The position numbers and the translations under genes were made by a program. The notes under the pieces were generated by a model. It searched no databases. It was not told where the DNA came from and saw only the letters and a list, made by a program, of their open reading frames with translations. Source: Bacteroidota bacterium (GTDB taxonomy: Bacteria > Bacteroidota > Bacteroidia > 2-12-FULL-35-15). From it: a stretch of 64,000 nt of DNA. The DNA lies in assembly GCA_025963775.1 (NCBI GenBank), contig JAOQAD010000027.1, positions 62,001-126,000 on the forward strand, written 5' to 3'. This document shows positions 16,661 to 24,907 of the stretch, in pieces; position 1 is the first letter of the stretch; the number at the start of each line of letters is the position of its first letter.

Positions 16661-17083
16661 TCACTTTCGCCTATACGTCCCCAGCCAGGTTTCGGCACTT
16701 GGAATATCACTGAAAAAACGCGTCGGCTTCTGCGGCTTCTCCACGCTCAGGTAAAAATTGCCAACCAGCTTATGTGCCAGCGAGCGGATGATAAAAGCTT
16801 CTGCAATGGAAAAGCGGGCGCCATCTCCTTTAGCAACATGCTCACGCGTATCCCTGTCAACAGTTGTGTATTTGCCGGGGATCTTTAAAATGGGATGCGG
16901 GATGCCTTTCGTGATCTCTCCGATGGCGTTTACAGATTCGATGGATTCCCTGATCGTAAATGCAACATGATCGGGGTAAGTGATCATTACGATCCCGTCG
17001 CTTCTTAGTTTCAGATGCGAATGCGGAAGAATGACCTCATCCAGGATAGTATAATTTCCATGAAACAGGCTGCGGTTGACCAT
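16661..17083 (-). CDS. STAS/SpoIIAA-like (DUF7793-type) hypothetical protein
   Basis: The 140-residue soluble protein reads as one small alpha/beta domain: a beta-rich start (LKLRSDGIVMITYPDHVAFT), then IRESIESVNAIGEI, HPILKIPGKYTTVDRDTREHVA and FSIAEAFIIRSLAHKLVGNFYLSVEKPQKPTRFF. That pattern resembles the short STAS-like proteins of Bacteroidota, but no function is known and I assign none. The frame opens at 17155; the ATG at 17083 is preferred because a promoter lies at 17116-17123. Confidence 0.75.
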   Translation of the reverse strand: MVNRSLFHGNYTILDEVILPHSHLKLRSDGIVMITYPDHVAFTIRESIESVNAIGEITKGIPHPILKIPGKYTTVDRDTREHVAKGDGARFSIAEAFIIRSLAHKLVGNFYLSVEKPQKPTRFFSDIPSAETWLGTYRRK

Positions 17084-17115
17084 GACGCAAATTACCGGAT
17101 TTTTGACGGCTTTTA

Positions 17116-17123
17116 CAAAAATA
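17116..17123 (-). promoter_or_regulatory. Putative -7 promoter element for the STAS-like gene
   Basis: Plus-strand CAAAAATA is TATTTTTG on the minus strand (TAnnTTTG), 32 bases upstream of the ATG at 17083. Confidence 0.45.
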
Positions 17124-17164
17124 TTTTTGCGTTTTAAGTGAGCCCCGGAAGGCATATTTTTCCT

Positions 17165-17195
17165 CTTGCCGCATTCAATCTAAACCTTATATTTG
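17165..17195 (+). promoter_or_regulatory. Bacteroidota-type promoter for isocitrate dehydrogenase
   Basis: The -7 box TATATTTG (17188-17195) and a -33 TTG (17166-17168) are separated by 19 bases. The ATG lies 78 bases downstream, so the mRNA would have a leader of about 70 nucleotides. No riboswitch-like fold was recognised in it. Confidence 0.6.
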
Positions 17196-17273
17196 TACCT
17201 CTTTTAATAACGGGTACAAGTACCTGTCAAAATAAAAAACTCTAAACTCTTATAACTCTAAACAGCAACAACA

Positions 17274-18506
17274 ATGAGCAAAATTAAAGTAGCCAACCCG
17301 GTGGTTGAATTAGATGGCGATGAAATGACACGCATCATCTGGAAATTCATTAAAGACAAGCTGATCCTGCCTTACCTTGACCTGGATATCAAATATTATG
17401 ACCTTGGTGTGGAGCACCGCGATGCAACAAACGACCAGGTGACCATCGACTCTGCAGAAGCAATAAAAAAATACAATGTTGGGATCAAATGCGCGACCAT
17501 CACTCCTGATGAAGAACGCGTAAAAGAATTCAGCCTGAAGCAAATGTGGAAGTCGCCGAACGGAACGATCCGTAATATCCTTGATGGAACTGTATTCCGC
17601 GAGCCGATCGTTTGTAAAAATGTTCCCCGCCTGGTTCCGAACTGGACTGCTCCTATCTGCATCGGCCGCCACGCATTCGGCGACCAGTACCGCGCTACCG
17701 ATTTCGTAACCAAAGGCAAAGGAAAGCTGACGGTAACATTCCAGCCGGAAGACGGCGGAGCTGCACAATCGTTCGAAGTGTTCAATTTCAAAGGCGATGG
17801 CGTTGCACTGACAATGTACAACACCGATGAGTCGATCAAAGGATTTGCACACTCCTGCTTCAACACTGCATTGCAAAAAGGATGGCCATTATACCTTTCC
17901 ACAAAGAACACCATCCTGAAAAAATACGACGGACGCTTCAAGGATATTTTTGAAGAGATCTACCAGAAAGAATTCAAAGCAAAATTCGAAGCAAAAGGAA
18001 TTGTATATGAGCACCGCCTGATCGATGACATGGTTGCATCGGCATTGAAATGGAACGGAAACTTTGTATGGGCCTGTAAAAATTACGATGGCGATGTTCA
18101 GTCCGACACCGTTGCACAAGGCTTCGGTTCACTCGGGTTGATGACCTCCGTGCTTGTTACTCCTGACGGAAAAACAATGGAAGCGGAAGCTGCACACGGC
18201 ACTGTTACCCGCCACTACCGCGATCACCAGGCAGGCAAACCGACATCCACCAACCCTATCGCTTCCATCTTTGCATGGACAAGAGGCCTGGAATTCCGCG
18301 GCAAGCTGGACAATAACCAGGAACTGATCAATTTCTGCCACGCACTTGAAGAAGTATGTGTTGAAACTGTTGAGTCCGGCAAAATGACAAAAGACCTTGC
18401 TGTCTGCATCCACGGCAATAAAGTAAACCACGGTGAACATTACCTGTACACCGAGGAGTTCCTGACTGCATTGGATACCAACCTGAAAGCGAAGCTGGGA
18501 AAATAG
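17274..18506 (+). CDS. icd: NADP-dependent isocitrate dehydrogenase (type II, eukaryote-like)
   Basis: The 410 residues follow the homodimeric eukaryotic-type NADP-IDH throughout: [15 protein letters not shown] at the N-terminus, [34 protein letters not shown], the metal-site region [31 protein letters not shown], and [15 protein letters not shown]. It converts isocitrate to 2-oxoglutarate and CO2 in the TCA cycle and supplies NADPH. Length is normal for the family (about 400-415). It is monocistronic, with its own promoter and a clear downstream hairpin. Confidence 0.97.
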   Translation: MSKIKVANPVVELDGDEMTRIIWKFIKDKLILPYLDLDIKYYDLGVEHRDATNDQVTIDSAEAIKKYNVGIKCATITPDEERVKEFSLKQMWKSPNGTIRNILDGTVFREPIVCKNVPRLVPNWTAPICIGRHAFGDQYRATDFVTKGKGKLTVTFQPEDGGAAQSFEVFNFKGDGVALTMYNTDESIKGFAHSCFNTALQKGWPLYLSTKNTILKKYDGRFKDIFEEIYQKEFKAKFEAKGIVYEHRLIDDMVASALKWNGNFVWACKNYDGDVQSDTVAQGFGSLGLMTSVLVTPDGKTMEAEAAHGTVTRHYRDHQAGKPTSTNPIASIFAWTRGLEFRGKLDNNQELINFCHALEEVCVETVESGKMTKDLAVCIHGNKVNHGEHYLYTEEFLTALDTNLKAKLGK

Positions 18507-18529
18507 CCCCACATTAAAGCAAAGCTTAA

Positions 18530-18568
18530 GAAAGCAGGAACCTCATTAGTATCAGGGTTCCTGCTTTC
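18530..18568 (+). terminator. Hairpin terminator after isocitrate dehydrogenase
   Basis: The arms GAAAGCAGGAACC (18530-18542) and GGTTCCTGCTTTC (18556-18568) are a perfect 13-bp inverted repeat with a 13-base loop, 24 bases after the stop. The following T-run is weak, as is often the case in this phylum. Confidence 0.75.
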
Positions 18569-18613
18569 CTGTTTCTGGCACAACTATTTACTCATACATT
18601 CAAATAAAAAAAA

Positions 18614-19033
18614 ATGGGCTTCATAAAAGAATTCAAAGAGTTTGCTGTTAAAGGAAATGTGGTTGACCTTGCTGTCGGCGTGATCATCGGTGCAGCATTC
18701 GGCAAGATCGTTTCTTCGCTTGTGAACGACATCATCATGCCTCCCATCGGGCTGCTCATGAAAGGGAAAAACTTCTCCGACATGTTCTATTCCCTCGATG
18801 GCAAAACCTACGAAAGCCTGGTGAAAGCGAAGGAAGCCGGGGCCCCCATCCTTACTTACGGAAACTTTATCCAGGCGCTGCTCGATTTTATCATCATCGC
18901 GTTCGTGATCTTTGTGATGATCAAAATGATCAACCGCTTCCGCAAGAACGAAAAGAATAACCCCGAAGCTCCCGCTGCACCTACCGCAGAAGAGAAGCTA
19001 CTGACGGAGATAAGAGACCTTCTTAAAAAATAA
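18614..19033 (+). CDS. mscL: Large-conductance mechanosensitive channel
   Basis: A 139-residue MscL. The amphipathic N-terminus ([46 protein letters not shown]) forms the first pore helix and the second membrane helix is [23 protein letters not shown]. The C-terminal bundle is [15 protein letters not shown]. The pentameric inner-membrane channel opens on hypo-osmotic shock to release solutes. An inserted loop of about 15 residues ([22 protein letters not shown]) is usual for Bacteroidota homologues. It ends 4 bases before the DUF3078 gene, so the two are probably co-transcribed. Confidence 0.96.
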   Translation: MGFIKEFKEFAVKGNVVDLAVGVIIGAAFGKIVSSLVNDIIMPPIGLLMKGKNFSDMFYSLDGKTYESLVKAKEAGAPILTYGNFIQALLDFIIIAFVIFVMIKMINRFRKNEKNNPEAPAAPTAEEKLLTEIRDLLKK

Positions 19034-19037
19034 TCAT

Positions 19038-20042
19038 ATGAAAAAATTAGTACTCTTCACTTTAGTGTTGACCGCGGCAAACGGCTTTGCACAAACGGAT
19101 ACGATCCAAAAGAAAATTGATTCCGTACAGGTAAAGATCGATAAGCTCGAGGATACGAAAGATTCCCTCAAGACAGCAGACACTGTCCGCTACTGGAAAA
19201 AAGGAGGCTTGATCGGCTTGAATTTTTCTCAATCGAGCTTCACCAACTGGGCTGCGGGTGGTGTCAACTCCGTATCGCTTACTGCCCTCACCGATCTTTT
19301 TGCAAACTATAAAAAGGGAAAGGATAACTGGGAAAATACGCTGGTATTGGCTTACGGATTGATCCAGTCGGGACATGCGGCACCGCGAAAGAACGAAGAC
19401 AAGATCGACCTTACCAGCACCTACGGAAGGTTCGCCGACAAACACTGGTCGTACACGGCCATGCTGAATGCAAAAACGCAGTTTGACAACAGTTATAATT
19501 ACCCGGATGACTCCACGGTGGTCTCCCATTTCCTGGCGCCGGCTTACGGACTGTTCTCGCTGGGTATGGAATACAAAACAACCGACAAATCATTCTCCTT
19601 CCTTGCATCGCCCTTAACCGGGAAATTTACCGTTGTAAACGACCAGCGCCTTGCAGATGCAGGTGCATTCGGCGTCGACCCGGCTGAATACGACACTTCC
19701 GGTGTGGTTGTAAAGAAAGGCTCGCTTGTGAGATACGAGTTCGGGGGTTTCATTAAAATAATGTTCAAGAAAGAGATCGGGAAGAATGTATTACTGGCTA
19801 CAAAAGTTGAATTGTTCAGCAATTACCTCGACAATCCGCAAAACATTGATGTGAACTGGGAGCTGCAGCTCGACATGAAGATCAACCGCTTCCTCGTAGC
19901 AAGCCTGAGCACGCAGATGATCTACGATCATGATATTCCTGTTCCGGTTGAAAGAACGATCAACGGCGTGATCATTCCCGGCACCGGTCCGCGCCTGCAG
20001 TTCAAGGAAGTGCTGGCGATCGGGCTGGCCTATAAATTTTAA
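19038..20042 (+). CDS. DUF3078-family outer-membrane-type protein
   Basis: The 334-residue exported protein has a signal peptide (MKKLVLFTLVLTAANGFAQ). A short coiled coil follows (IQKKIDSVQVKIDKLEDTKDSLK), and then the DUF3078 hallmark WKKGGLIGLNFSQSSFTNWAAGGVNSVS. The rest alternates aromatic and polar residues as in an outer-membrane beta-barrel and ends in ...GLAYKF, with the C-terminal phenylalanine common to such proteins. No function has been established for the family. It is close behind mscL (4 bases), perhaps reflecting a shared envelope-stress role. Confidence 0.85.
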   Translation: MKKLVLFTLVLTAANGFAQTDTIQKKIDSVQVKIDKLEDTKDSLKTADTVRYWKKGGLIGLNFSQSSFTNWAAGGVNSVSLTALTDLFANYKKGKDNWENTLVLAYGLIQSGHAAPRKNEDKIDLTSTYGRFADKHWSYTAMLNAKTQFDNSYNYPDDSTVVSHFLAPAYGLFSLGMEYKTTDKSFSFLASPLTGKFTVVNDQRLADAGAFGVDPAEYDTSGVVVKKGSLVRYEFGGFIKIMFKKEIGKNVLLATKVELFSNYLDNPQNIDVNWELQLDMKINRFLVASLSTQMIYDHDIPVPVERTINGVIIPGTGPRLQFKEVLAIGLAYKF

Positions 20043-20071
20043 ATGATCATACTAAATTTTAAATATAACAC

Positions 20072-20103
20072 GTCATTGCGAGGAGCTACGACGAAGCAAT
20101 GAC
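20072..20103. repeat. 'GTCATTGC' palindromic repeat, copy 1
   Basis: GTCATTGC (20072-20079) and GCAATGAC (20096-20103) flank GAGGAGCTACGACGAA. The same family occurs at 26411-26474. The right arm supplies the ATG at 20099 of the following reading frame. Confidence 0.75.
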
Positions 20104-20398
20104 TAATCCAATGTCAGTCACATCTGAATTAAAAAAGAGCCAGGTAAAGGAATTAAGGCAGATTCCCGGCGTTGGCGTTTCCATTGCCAACGACCTGATC
20201 AATATCGGGATCACAAAGATCAGCGACCTGGAAAATAAAGATCCTGAGTGGCTGTACCATCAATCGAACAACTATGCGGGAGTGGTCCAGGACCGTTGCC
20301 TGCTCTATGTTTTCAGGTGCGCCGTGTATTACGCTACAGAGAAAAATCACGATAAGGAAAAGCTAAAATGGTGGAACTGGAAGGATTTGCAAAGCTAA
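20099..20398 (+). CDS. Helix-hairpin-helix (Cdd1-like) small protein
   Basis: A protein of 99 residues (95 if the ATG at 20111 is used). It carries a helix-hairpin-helix motif, VKELRQIPGVGVSIANDLINIGI, followed by SDLENKDPEWLYHQSNNYAG and VVQDRCLLYVFRCAVYYAT, the pattern of the 'pathogenicity locus' Cdd1 family. HhH motifs bind DNA or RNA non-specifically, but no process has been assigned to this family. The ATG at 20099 lies within an intergenic palindrome, so ATG 20111 is a plausible ancestral start. No neighbouring DNA-repair gene is directly linked. Confidence 0.85.
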   Translation: MTNPMSVTSELKKSQVKELRQIPGVGVSIANDLINIGITKISDLENKDPEWLYHQSNNYAGVVQDRCLLYVFRCAVYYATEKNHDKEKLKWWNWKDLQS

Positions 20399-20689
20399 TC
20401 TTCACGACAGTATTTGTTAGGCTAAAGCCTAAGCTCTCCACCATATCCCACCACGGCCTGAAGGCCGTGGCTATTGCGATAGCAGATATATAAGCCACCT
20501 GATTTCTCCAATGTCCTGCTATCGGCAGAAAGCCGTGGTTATTGCTATAGCTGAAGCCCGCCAGTTGCCACGGCCTTCAGGCCGTGGTTACATAATGCCA
20601 CAATGATTGGGCTTTAGCCCAAAATTGAAAGCAAAAAACCAGGAACGCCGGAATCAAATAATGGTCTTATATTTGTCATAGCAAAACCT
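20399..20689. repeat. REPIN-like inverted pair, family A ('ccacggcc..ggccgtgg')
   Basis: The gap contains two units in opposite orientation. The left unit has AGGCTAAAGCCT (20419-20430), 20 bases, then CCACGGCCTGAAGGCCGTGG (20451-20470). The right unit has CCACGGCCTTCAGGCCGTGG (20568-20587), 21 bases, then GGGCTTTAGCCC (20609-20620). Between them lie further partial matches (CTATTGCGATAGCAG; CTGCTATCGGCAG). A single unit with the same layout is found at 44242-44293. No coding region is seen. Confidence 0.88.
20668..20675 (+). promoter_or_regulatory. Putative -7 promoter element for the small exported protein gene
   Basis: TATATTTG, 14 bases before the ATG at 20690, fits TAnnTTTG exactly. It lies just downstream of the family A repeats. 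Confidence 0.5.
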
Positions 20690-21100
20690 ATGAAAAAAGC
20701 CCTTTTATTCCTGTTCTCCTTCATCAGCATCTTTGCATCCGCACAGGATAGCACCGACAGCCATCATGGCTCTGTGAAGGTGCAAAAAAAAGGCACGCTC
20801 CATTCCGTACTTTACGATGATGTGAATTTCCGTCTTGTAGGCCGAGATATTTACGGCAATATCAACGACACCGCAGTTGTTTCCTTCGACCTTGACGTCA
20901 CTATAAAAGGCCTGGCTTATTCCGAACAGGCAGCTGGCTGTTTCATTTCAAAGCAGATGCAGCAGCGTTTAAGCAGGATGGATGGTGTGATAGTGCTGAG
21001 GTTCTCCAACATCAAGGCAAAAGACAGGAACGGAAAAATTATTTCTTTTCCTGATTTCAAAGCGCAGTCAGGAAAAGCAAGGGAAGGCGATAATTATTAG
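20690..21100 (+). CDS. Small exported protein of unknown function
   Basis: The 136-residue product has a clear signal peptide (MKKALLFLFSFISIFASAQDS, cleavage probably after SAQ). The mature domain is about 115 residues and beta-rich (GTLHSVLYDDVNFRLVGRDIYGNINDTAVVSFDLDVTIKGLAY), with a single cysteine in AAGCFISKQM. I do not recognise the family. It overlaps the stop of the convergent helicase gene by 4 bases and has its own promoter. Confidence 0.7.
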   Translation: MKKALLFLFSFISIFASAQDSTDSHHGSVKVQKKGTLHSVLYDDVNFRLVGRDIYGNINDTAVVSFDLDVTIKGLAYSEQAAGCFISKQMQQRLSRMDGVIVLRFSNIKAKDRNGKIISFPDFKAQSGKAREGDNY

Positions 21101-22524
21101 TCGTAAAATTCCTTGTTGAAATTCACAAGGTACAGCTTCTTTGAAGCCCTTGTCATCCCGGTGTACAGCCAGCGCAGGTATTCAACATTCATCATCTCAT
21201 CCGTAAGGTAACCCTGTTCCACGAACACACATGGCCATTGCCCGCCCTGTGCCTTGTGGCAGGTAACGGCATAGGAAAATTTCACCTGCAGCGCGTTAAA
21301 AAACCCATCCTCCTTCACTTTCTTCAGCCTCAGCCTCCGGTCGGCAATATCTCCGTAATCGAGCATCACCGAATCGAACAGCTTTTTATTGTCGGCCTGC
21401 GACAATGCCGGCGCTTCGCTCATGATCGTATCCAGCAGCAGGCGCACTTCCAGGTCGGGCTCATCCGGGTAATCGATCATGCGCATCCGCACATCTGCAA
21501 AACGGAATCCGTGCATTTCCTGGATCTTCCCCACTCTTAAGATCTCGATGATATCGCCGTTGGCAATGAAGCCCGCCTTCGATTCATCGGGCAGCCAGGT
21601 ATAATTGTTCTTCACCACCATCATAAAATCGCCGGCGGAAAGCTCGCTCTCCTGCCAGCGGATCCTTGCCCTGATCTGCTGGTTGTAAATATTGGCGCGC
21701 TTGTTCGAGCGGCAAACGATCATTGTATCTTCCGCACCGAATTTATTGTAAGCCTCGTTCAGTGCATCTTCCAGCTCTGCTCCATCTATACGGATCACAT
21801 CCTTAAAGCCATCGAGCATAAAATGCGGCTGCATCCCCTTTTTCAGCCTCACTTGGTCGCGGAGGCTGGTGGCATTTGTAAGGATGCCCGAATCTTCCGC
21901 CTGTCGCACTACTTCCGTGAGCTCAAATGAATCCACCTGGAAGGAATACGATGCTTTCAGGAACTCGATGTCGAGCGCGGGCGATACATCCATCCCCACA
22001 GGCGGCAGCTGCGCTGTATCGCCGATGAATACCAGCTTACAGTTGGTGCCGCTGAACACGTATGTTATCAAATCATCGAGCAGGCTGCCCCCGCCGAACC
22101 CGCTTCCTTTGATGAGTCCCCCGCTGTTCGGGATCATCGAGGCTTCATCAATAATGAATACAGTATTAGTATGCAGGTTCTGCTGCAGGTGAAAGGCAAA
22201 GCCGCCTTCCTCCGTTGGACGCCTGATGTAAATCTTTTTATGAATGGTAAAAGCAGGCTTCTGCGTGTAATTGGAAAGCACTTTTGCAGCCCTTCCTGTA
22301 GGTGCAAGCAGCATGGTTTTTCCGTTCAGCGCCGGCATTGCTTTTACCAGCGAGCCTACCAGCGTGGTCTTTCCTGTTCCTGCATATCCTTTGATCACAA
22401 AAATATGGTCGAGGTTTTTACCCAAAATGAATGCCGACAATTTGGTAAGCAGGGTACGCTGTCCCGGTGTGGCCTCGAAGGGAAATAGCTGCAGTAAAAT
22501 ACGGGAAAACTCCTGCTGGTCCAT
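21097..22524 (-). CDS. RecD-like ATP-dependent DNA helicase (superfamily 1)
   Basis: The 475-residue SF1 helicase has Walker A GYAGTGKTT (46-54), Walker B VFIIDEASM, motif III KLVFIGDTAQLPPVG, and the C-terminal UvrD_C_2 signature SYAVTCHKAQGGQWPCVFVE followed by RWLYTGMTRASKKLYLV. This is the short stand-alone RecD/Pif1-like form, lacking the N-terminal region of true RecD2, and is common in Bacteroidota. It presumably unwinds DNA 5' to 3' in repair or recombination. The frame opens at 22698, but the ATG at 22524 begins the conserved MDQQEFSRILLQLFPFEATPGQ and avoids overlap with the divergent lipoprotein gene. Confidence 0.92.
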   Translation of the reverse strand: MDQQEFSRILLQLFPFEATPGQRTLLTKLSAFILGKNLDHIFVIKGYAGTGKTTLVGSLVKAMPALNGKTMLLAPTGRAAKVLSNYTQKPAFTIHKKIYIRRPTEEGGFAFHLQQNLHTNTVFIIDEASMIPNSGGLIKGSGFGGGSLLDDLITYVFSGTNCKLVFIGDTAQLPPVGMDVSPALDIEFLKASYSFQVDSFELTEVVRQAEDSGILTNATSLRDQVRLKKGMQPHFMLDGFKDVIRIDGAELEDALNEAYNKFGAEDTMIVCRSNKRANIYNQQIRARIRWQESELSAGDFMMVVKNNYTWLPDESKAGFIANGDIIEILRVGKIQEMHGFRFADVRMRMIDYPDEPDLEVRLLLDTIMSEAPALSQADNKKLFDSVMLDYGDIADRRLRLKKVKEDGFFNALQVKFSYAVTCHKAQGGQWPCVFVEQGYLTDEMMNVEYLRWLYTGMTRASKKLYLVNFNKEFYD

Positions 22525-22587
22525 GGATTCAATTAAATACAGGGCGAATTTACGAATAAAGGAAAAGCCTTCATTGCTAAAAAAATA

Positions 22588-22595
22588 TATCTTTG
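22588..22595 (+). promoter_or_regulatory. Putative -7 promoter element for the lipoprotein-DUF3822-rsmD run
   Basis: TATCTTTG (TAnnTTTG) ends 8 bases before the ATG at 22604, so the transcript would have little or no 5' leader. Confidence 0.45.
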
Positions 22596-22603
22596 CACAG
22601 CTG

Positions 22604-22942
22604 ATGACACGACTCATTTTCATATCCCTTTTGCTTCTTTCTGCAGCCTGTAAAAAGGAAAGCACGGCTGCACAGCACAGGGTGGAATGCTCTTCCAATA
22701 TAAATGATCCGCAGTATTATTCACTGAGCATCAACGGTACAGGCGGCAATAATATCGGGCAAAGCTATATTGTGGACGGAAACTCCGACATTGAGCTGAA
22801 GCTTTTCTCTGCCGGCGGCGATACAGCTTCCGTGGATGCCGGCGATTCCTTATGGACCCGCGGCGGGATCATCGTGGATGGCAAGCCCGTGAGCTCTTTT
22901 GCAGGCTACCGGGATGCCGTACTTTCATATCACATACAATGA
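22604..22942 (+). CDS. Small lipoprotein of unknown function
   Basis: The 112-residue protein begins MTRLIFISLLLLSAACKKEST, with a lipobox (LSAAC) that makes C16 the lipidated residue. The mature part is polar (INDPQYYSLSINGTGGNNIGQSYIVDG; SLWTRGGIIVDGKPVSSFAGYRDAVLSYHIQ) and family membership is not recognised. Its TGA overlaps the next ATG (ATGA), so it is translationally coupled to the DUF3822 gene. It is divergent from the helicase gene. Confidence 0.75.
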   Translation: MTRLIFISLLLLSAACKKESTAAQHRVECSSNINDPQYYSLSINGTGGNNIGQSYIVDGNSDIELKLFSAGGDTASVDAGDSLWTRGGIIVDGKPVSSFAGYRDAVLSYHIQ

Positions 22943-23820
22943 CCATGACAACCGAACTCAAATCAAAGATCCGGCAGGTAAGCTCATTGGTGGATGAATC
23001 CTTCGACCCAAAGCAGCTTGCCGATTTTCAGCTGGTGCTGCAGCTTGGCAGCGACGGATTGCTTGCAAGCATTTTCGACAAGGAAAAAAATAAATACATT
23101 GCGTTTGAATATTACAGCTTCCAGCAGGTGTACAATACCGAGCTGCTGAGCGACCTGTTCGACATCGCCCTGAAGGAAAGCAAATTCCTTTCGCAGCGGT
23201 ACAAAGCAGTTTCCTGCTCCGTAGTGAGCAGCCTTGCCACCATTGTGCCTGCAGCATTGTACGAGGACGACCGAAAAAAAATATACTTAAAGTTCAATAC
23301 GTCCCTGCAGGGAGATGAGCTGGTAATGGTGGATGACATCCGCAACCTCGATGCAAAGAATGTGTTCGCGCTTCCCTTCAGCATCAAGGCAAAGCTCGAT
23401 TCAATGTATGCAAAAGTCACTTACCATCATTTTTCCAGCGGACTGATCGAAACGCTCCTGTCACAGAATAAGAACGAGACAAAGAAAAAACTGTTCGTGC
23501 ATGTACAGGCCTCGCATTTTGAAGCCGTGGTGATCGAAGGAAAAAAGCTGGCCTTTTACAACACCTTCAATTATCATTCGGCGGAAGATTTTATCTACTA
23601 CCTGCTCTTTGTATGCGAGCAACTGCACCTGAACCCCGAAAGCATTGAAACGGTACTGATCGGCGAGATAGAGCGCTCATCGGCGATCTTTACGCTTGCG
23701 CAAAAGTACATCCGTAATTTAAAATTCGGGGAGCGCACCGATAATTCAGGTTACAGCTACCAGCTGCAGTCCTTCCCGAAGCATTATTATTTCTCATTGT
23801 TCAACAGCTACCTCGTATGA
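22939..23820 (+). CDS. DUF3822-family protein
   Basis: The 293-residue soluble protein fits DUF3822, an actin-like-ATPase-fold family found beside rsmD and coaD in Bacteroidota. Recognisable stretches are LQLGSDGLLASIFDKEKNKYIAFEYYSF, KKKLFVHVQASHFEAVVIEGKKLAFYNTFNYHSAEDFIYYLLFVCEQL and the C-terminal QLQSFPKHYYFSLFNSYLV. No function is established. The frame extends upstream to 22852, but the ATG at 22939 matches the family start and couples to the lipoprotein gene. The stop overlaps the rsmD start by 4 bases. Confidence 0.85.
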   Translation: MTMTTELKSKIRQVSSLVDESFDPKQLADFQLVLQLGSDGLLASIFDKEKNKYIAFEYYSFQQVYNTELLSDLFDIALKESKFLSQRYKAVSCSVVSSLATIVPAALYEDDRKKIYLKFNTSLQGDELVMVDDIRNLDAKNVFALPFSIKAKLDSMYAKVTYHHFSSGLIETLLSQNKNETKKKLFVHVQASHFEAVVIEGKKLAFYNTFNYHSAEDFIYYLLFVCEQLHLNPESIETVLIGEIERSSAIFTLAQKYIRNLKFGERTDNSGYSYQLQSFPKHYYFSLFNSYLV

Positions 23821-24359
23821 TCCGGATCATCAGCGGCACGCACAGAAGCAGGGTGATCCATGCACCAAAGAACCTTCCCGTAAGGCCTACCACCGATTTC
23901 GCAAAGGAAAGCCTTTTCAATATTCTCAACAATCATTTTGAATTTGATGAGATGAAGGTGCTCGACCTTTTTTCAGGAACCGGGAACATCACGTACGAGT
24001 TCCTTTCCAGGGAATGCAAGGATATTATCAGCGTGGATGATAATTACGCCTGCTGCGCCTTCATCAAAAAAACGATCGAAGAACTGAAATTCCCAAAGGC
24101 ACGCGTGATCAAATCGGATGCCTTCTCTTTCCTGAAGAACAACCTTGAAACATATGATGTGATCTTTGCCGATCCTCCTTACGATCTTGATAAGATCAGC
24201 CAGATCGCGCCGCTGGTATTCGAAAAGAAGCTCTTGCGTGAGAACGGATGGCTCGTTGTTGAGCACGGCCCATCTACCGACCTCAGCATGCAGGAGCATT
24301 TCAGGGAGAAAAGAAAATACGGCAACGTCAATTTTTCCATTTTCTTTATCGGATCATAG
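23817..24359 (+). CDS. rsmD: 16S rRNA (guanine966-N2)-methyltransferase
   Basis: The 180-residue Rossmann-fold methyltransferase carries the RsmD start MIRIISGTHRSRVIHAP and RPTTDFAKESLFNIL, the SAM-binding VLDLFSGTGNITYEF, and the catalytic DPPY in IFADPPYDLDK. It methylates G966 of 16S rRNA in the assembling 30S subunit. Gene order DUF3822-rsmD-coaD is the usual one in the phylum and supports the call. The ATG overlaps the previous stop by 4 bases. Confidence 0.93.
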   Translation: MIRIISGTHRSRVIHAPKNLPVRPTTDFAKESLFNILNNHFEFDEMKVLDLFSGTGNITYEFLSRECKDIISVDDNYACCAFIKKTIEELKFPKARVIKSDAFSFLKNNLETYDVIFADPPYDLDKISQIAPLVFEKKLLRENGWLVVEHGPSTDLSMQEHFREKRKYGNVNFSIFFIGS

Positions 24360-24391
24360 GATATTAGTATCTTCGTTTAAAACCACAGGAC

Positions 24392-24859
24392 ATGAAACGC
24401 ATTGCTATTTTCCCGGGATCATTCGACCCTATTACAAAAGGGCATGAAAATATTTTACAAAGGGCATTGCCGCTTTTTGACGAGATCATTATCGCGATCG
24501 GGAAGAACAGCAGCAAGCAAAGCTACTTTACGCTGGAGCAGCGCGAGAAATGGATCAGGCAGGTGTTTGCCGGCGAACCGAAAGTAAGGGTAGAAACCTA
24601 TACCGGCCTCACGATCGAATTCTGCAAAAAGATGAATGCAAAATTCATCCTGCGCGGGCTGCGCACTTCCGCCGATTTCGAGTTTGAAAAATCCATTGCA
24701 CAGAACAACAACATCATGGCACCGGAGATCGAAACCGTGTTCATCCTGCCGATCCCGGAGCTTTCCGCGATCAATTCAACGATCGTCCGAGATATTATCC
24801 GCAATAATGGCGATGCAAGTCCGTTTGTACCAAAGAGCATCGACCTGAAAGCGCAATAA
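24392..24859 (+). CDS. coaD: Phosphopantetheine adenylyltransferase
   Basis: The 155-residue nucleotidyltransferase has the CoaD start MKRIAIFPGSFDPITKGHENI (with the TxGH motif), LRGLRTSADFEFEKSIAQNN, and the ISSTxVR-like SAINSTIVRDIIR near the C-terminus. It transfers AMP from ATP to 4'-phosphopantetheine, the penultimate step of coenzyme A synthesis. Length is normal (about 160). It follows rsmD by 32 bases and is probably in the same transcript. Confidence 0.96.
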   Translation: MKRIAIFPGSFDPITKGHENILQRALPLFDEIIIAIGKNSSKQSYFTLEQREKWIRQVFAGEPKVRVETYTGLTIEFCKKMNAKFILRGLRTSADFEFEKSIAQNNNIMAPEIETVFILPIPELSAINSTIVRDIIRNNGDASPFVPKSIDLKAQ

Positions 24860-24907
24860 AAAGGCATAGTTTTGGCTGGCAGATGCCGCATTCAATAATT
24901 TTCCCGT

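Noticed and set aside
22525-22698. N-terminal extension of the helicase
   Set aside because: It overlaps the divergent lipoprotein gene, and the helicase family starts at the MDQQEF methionine.
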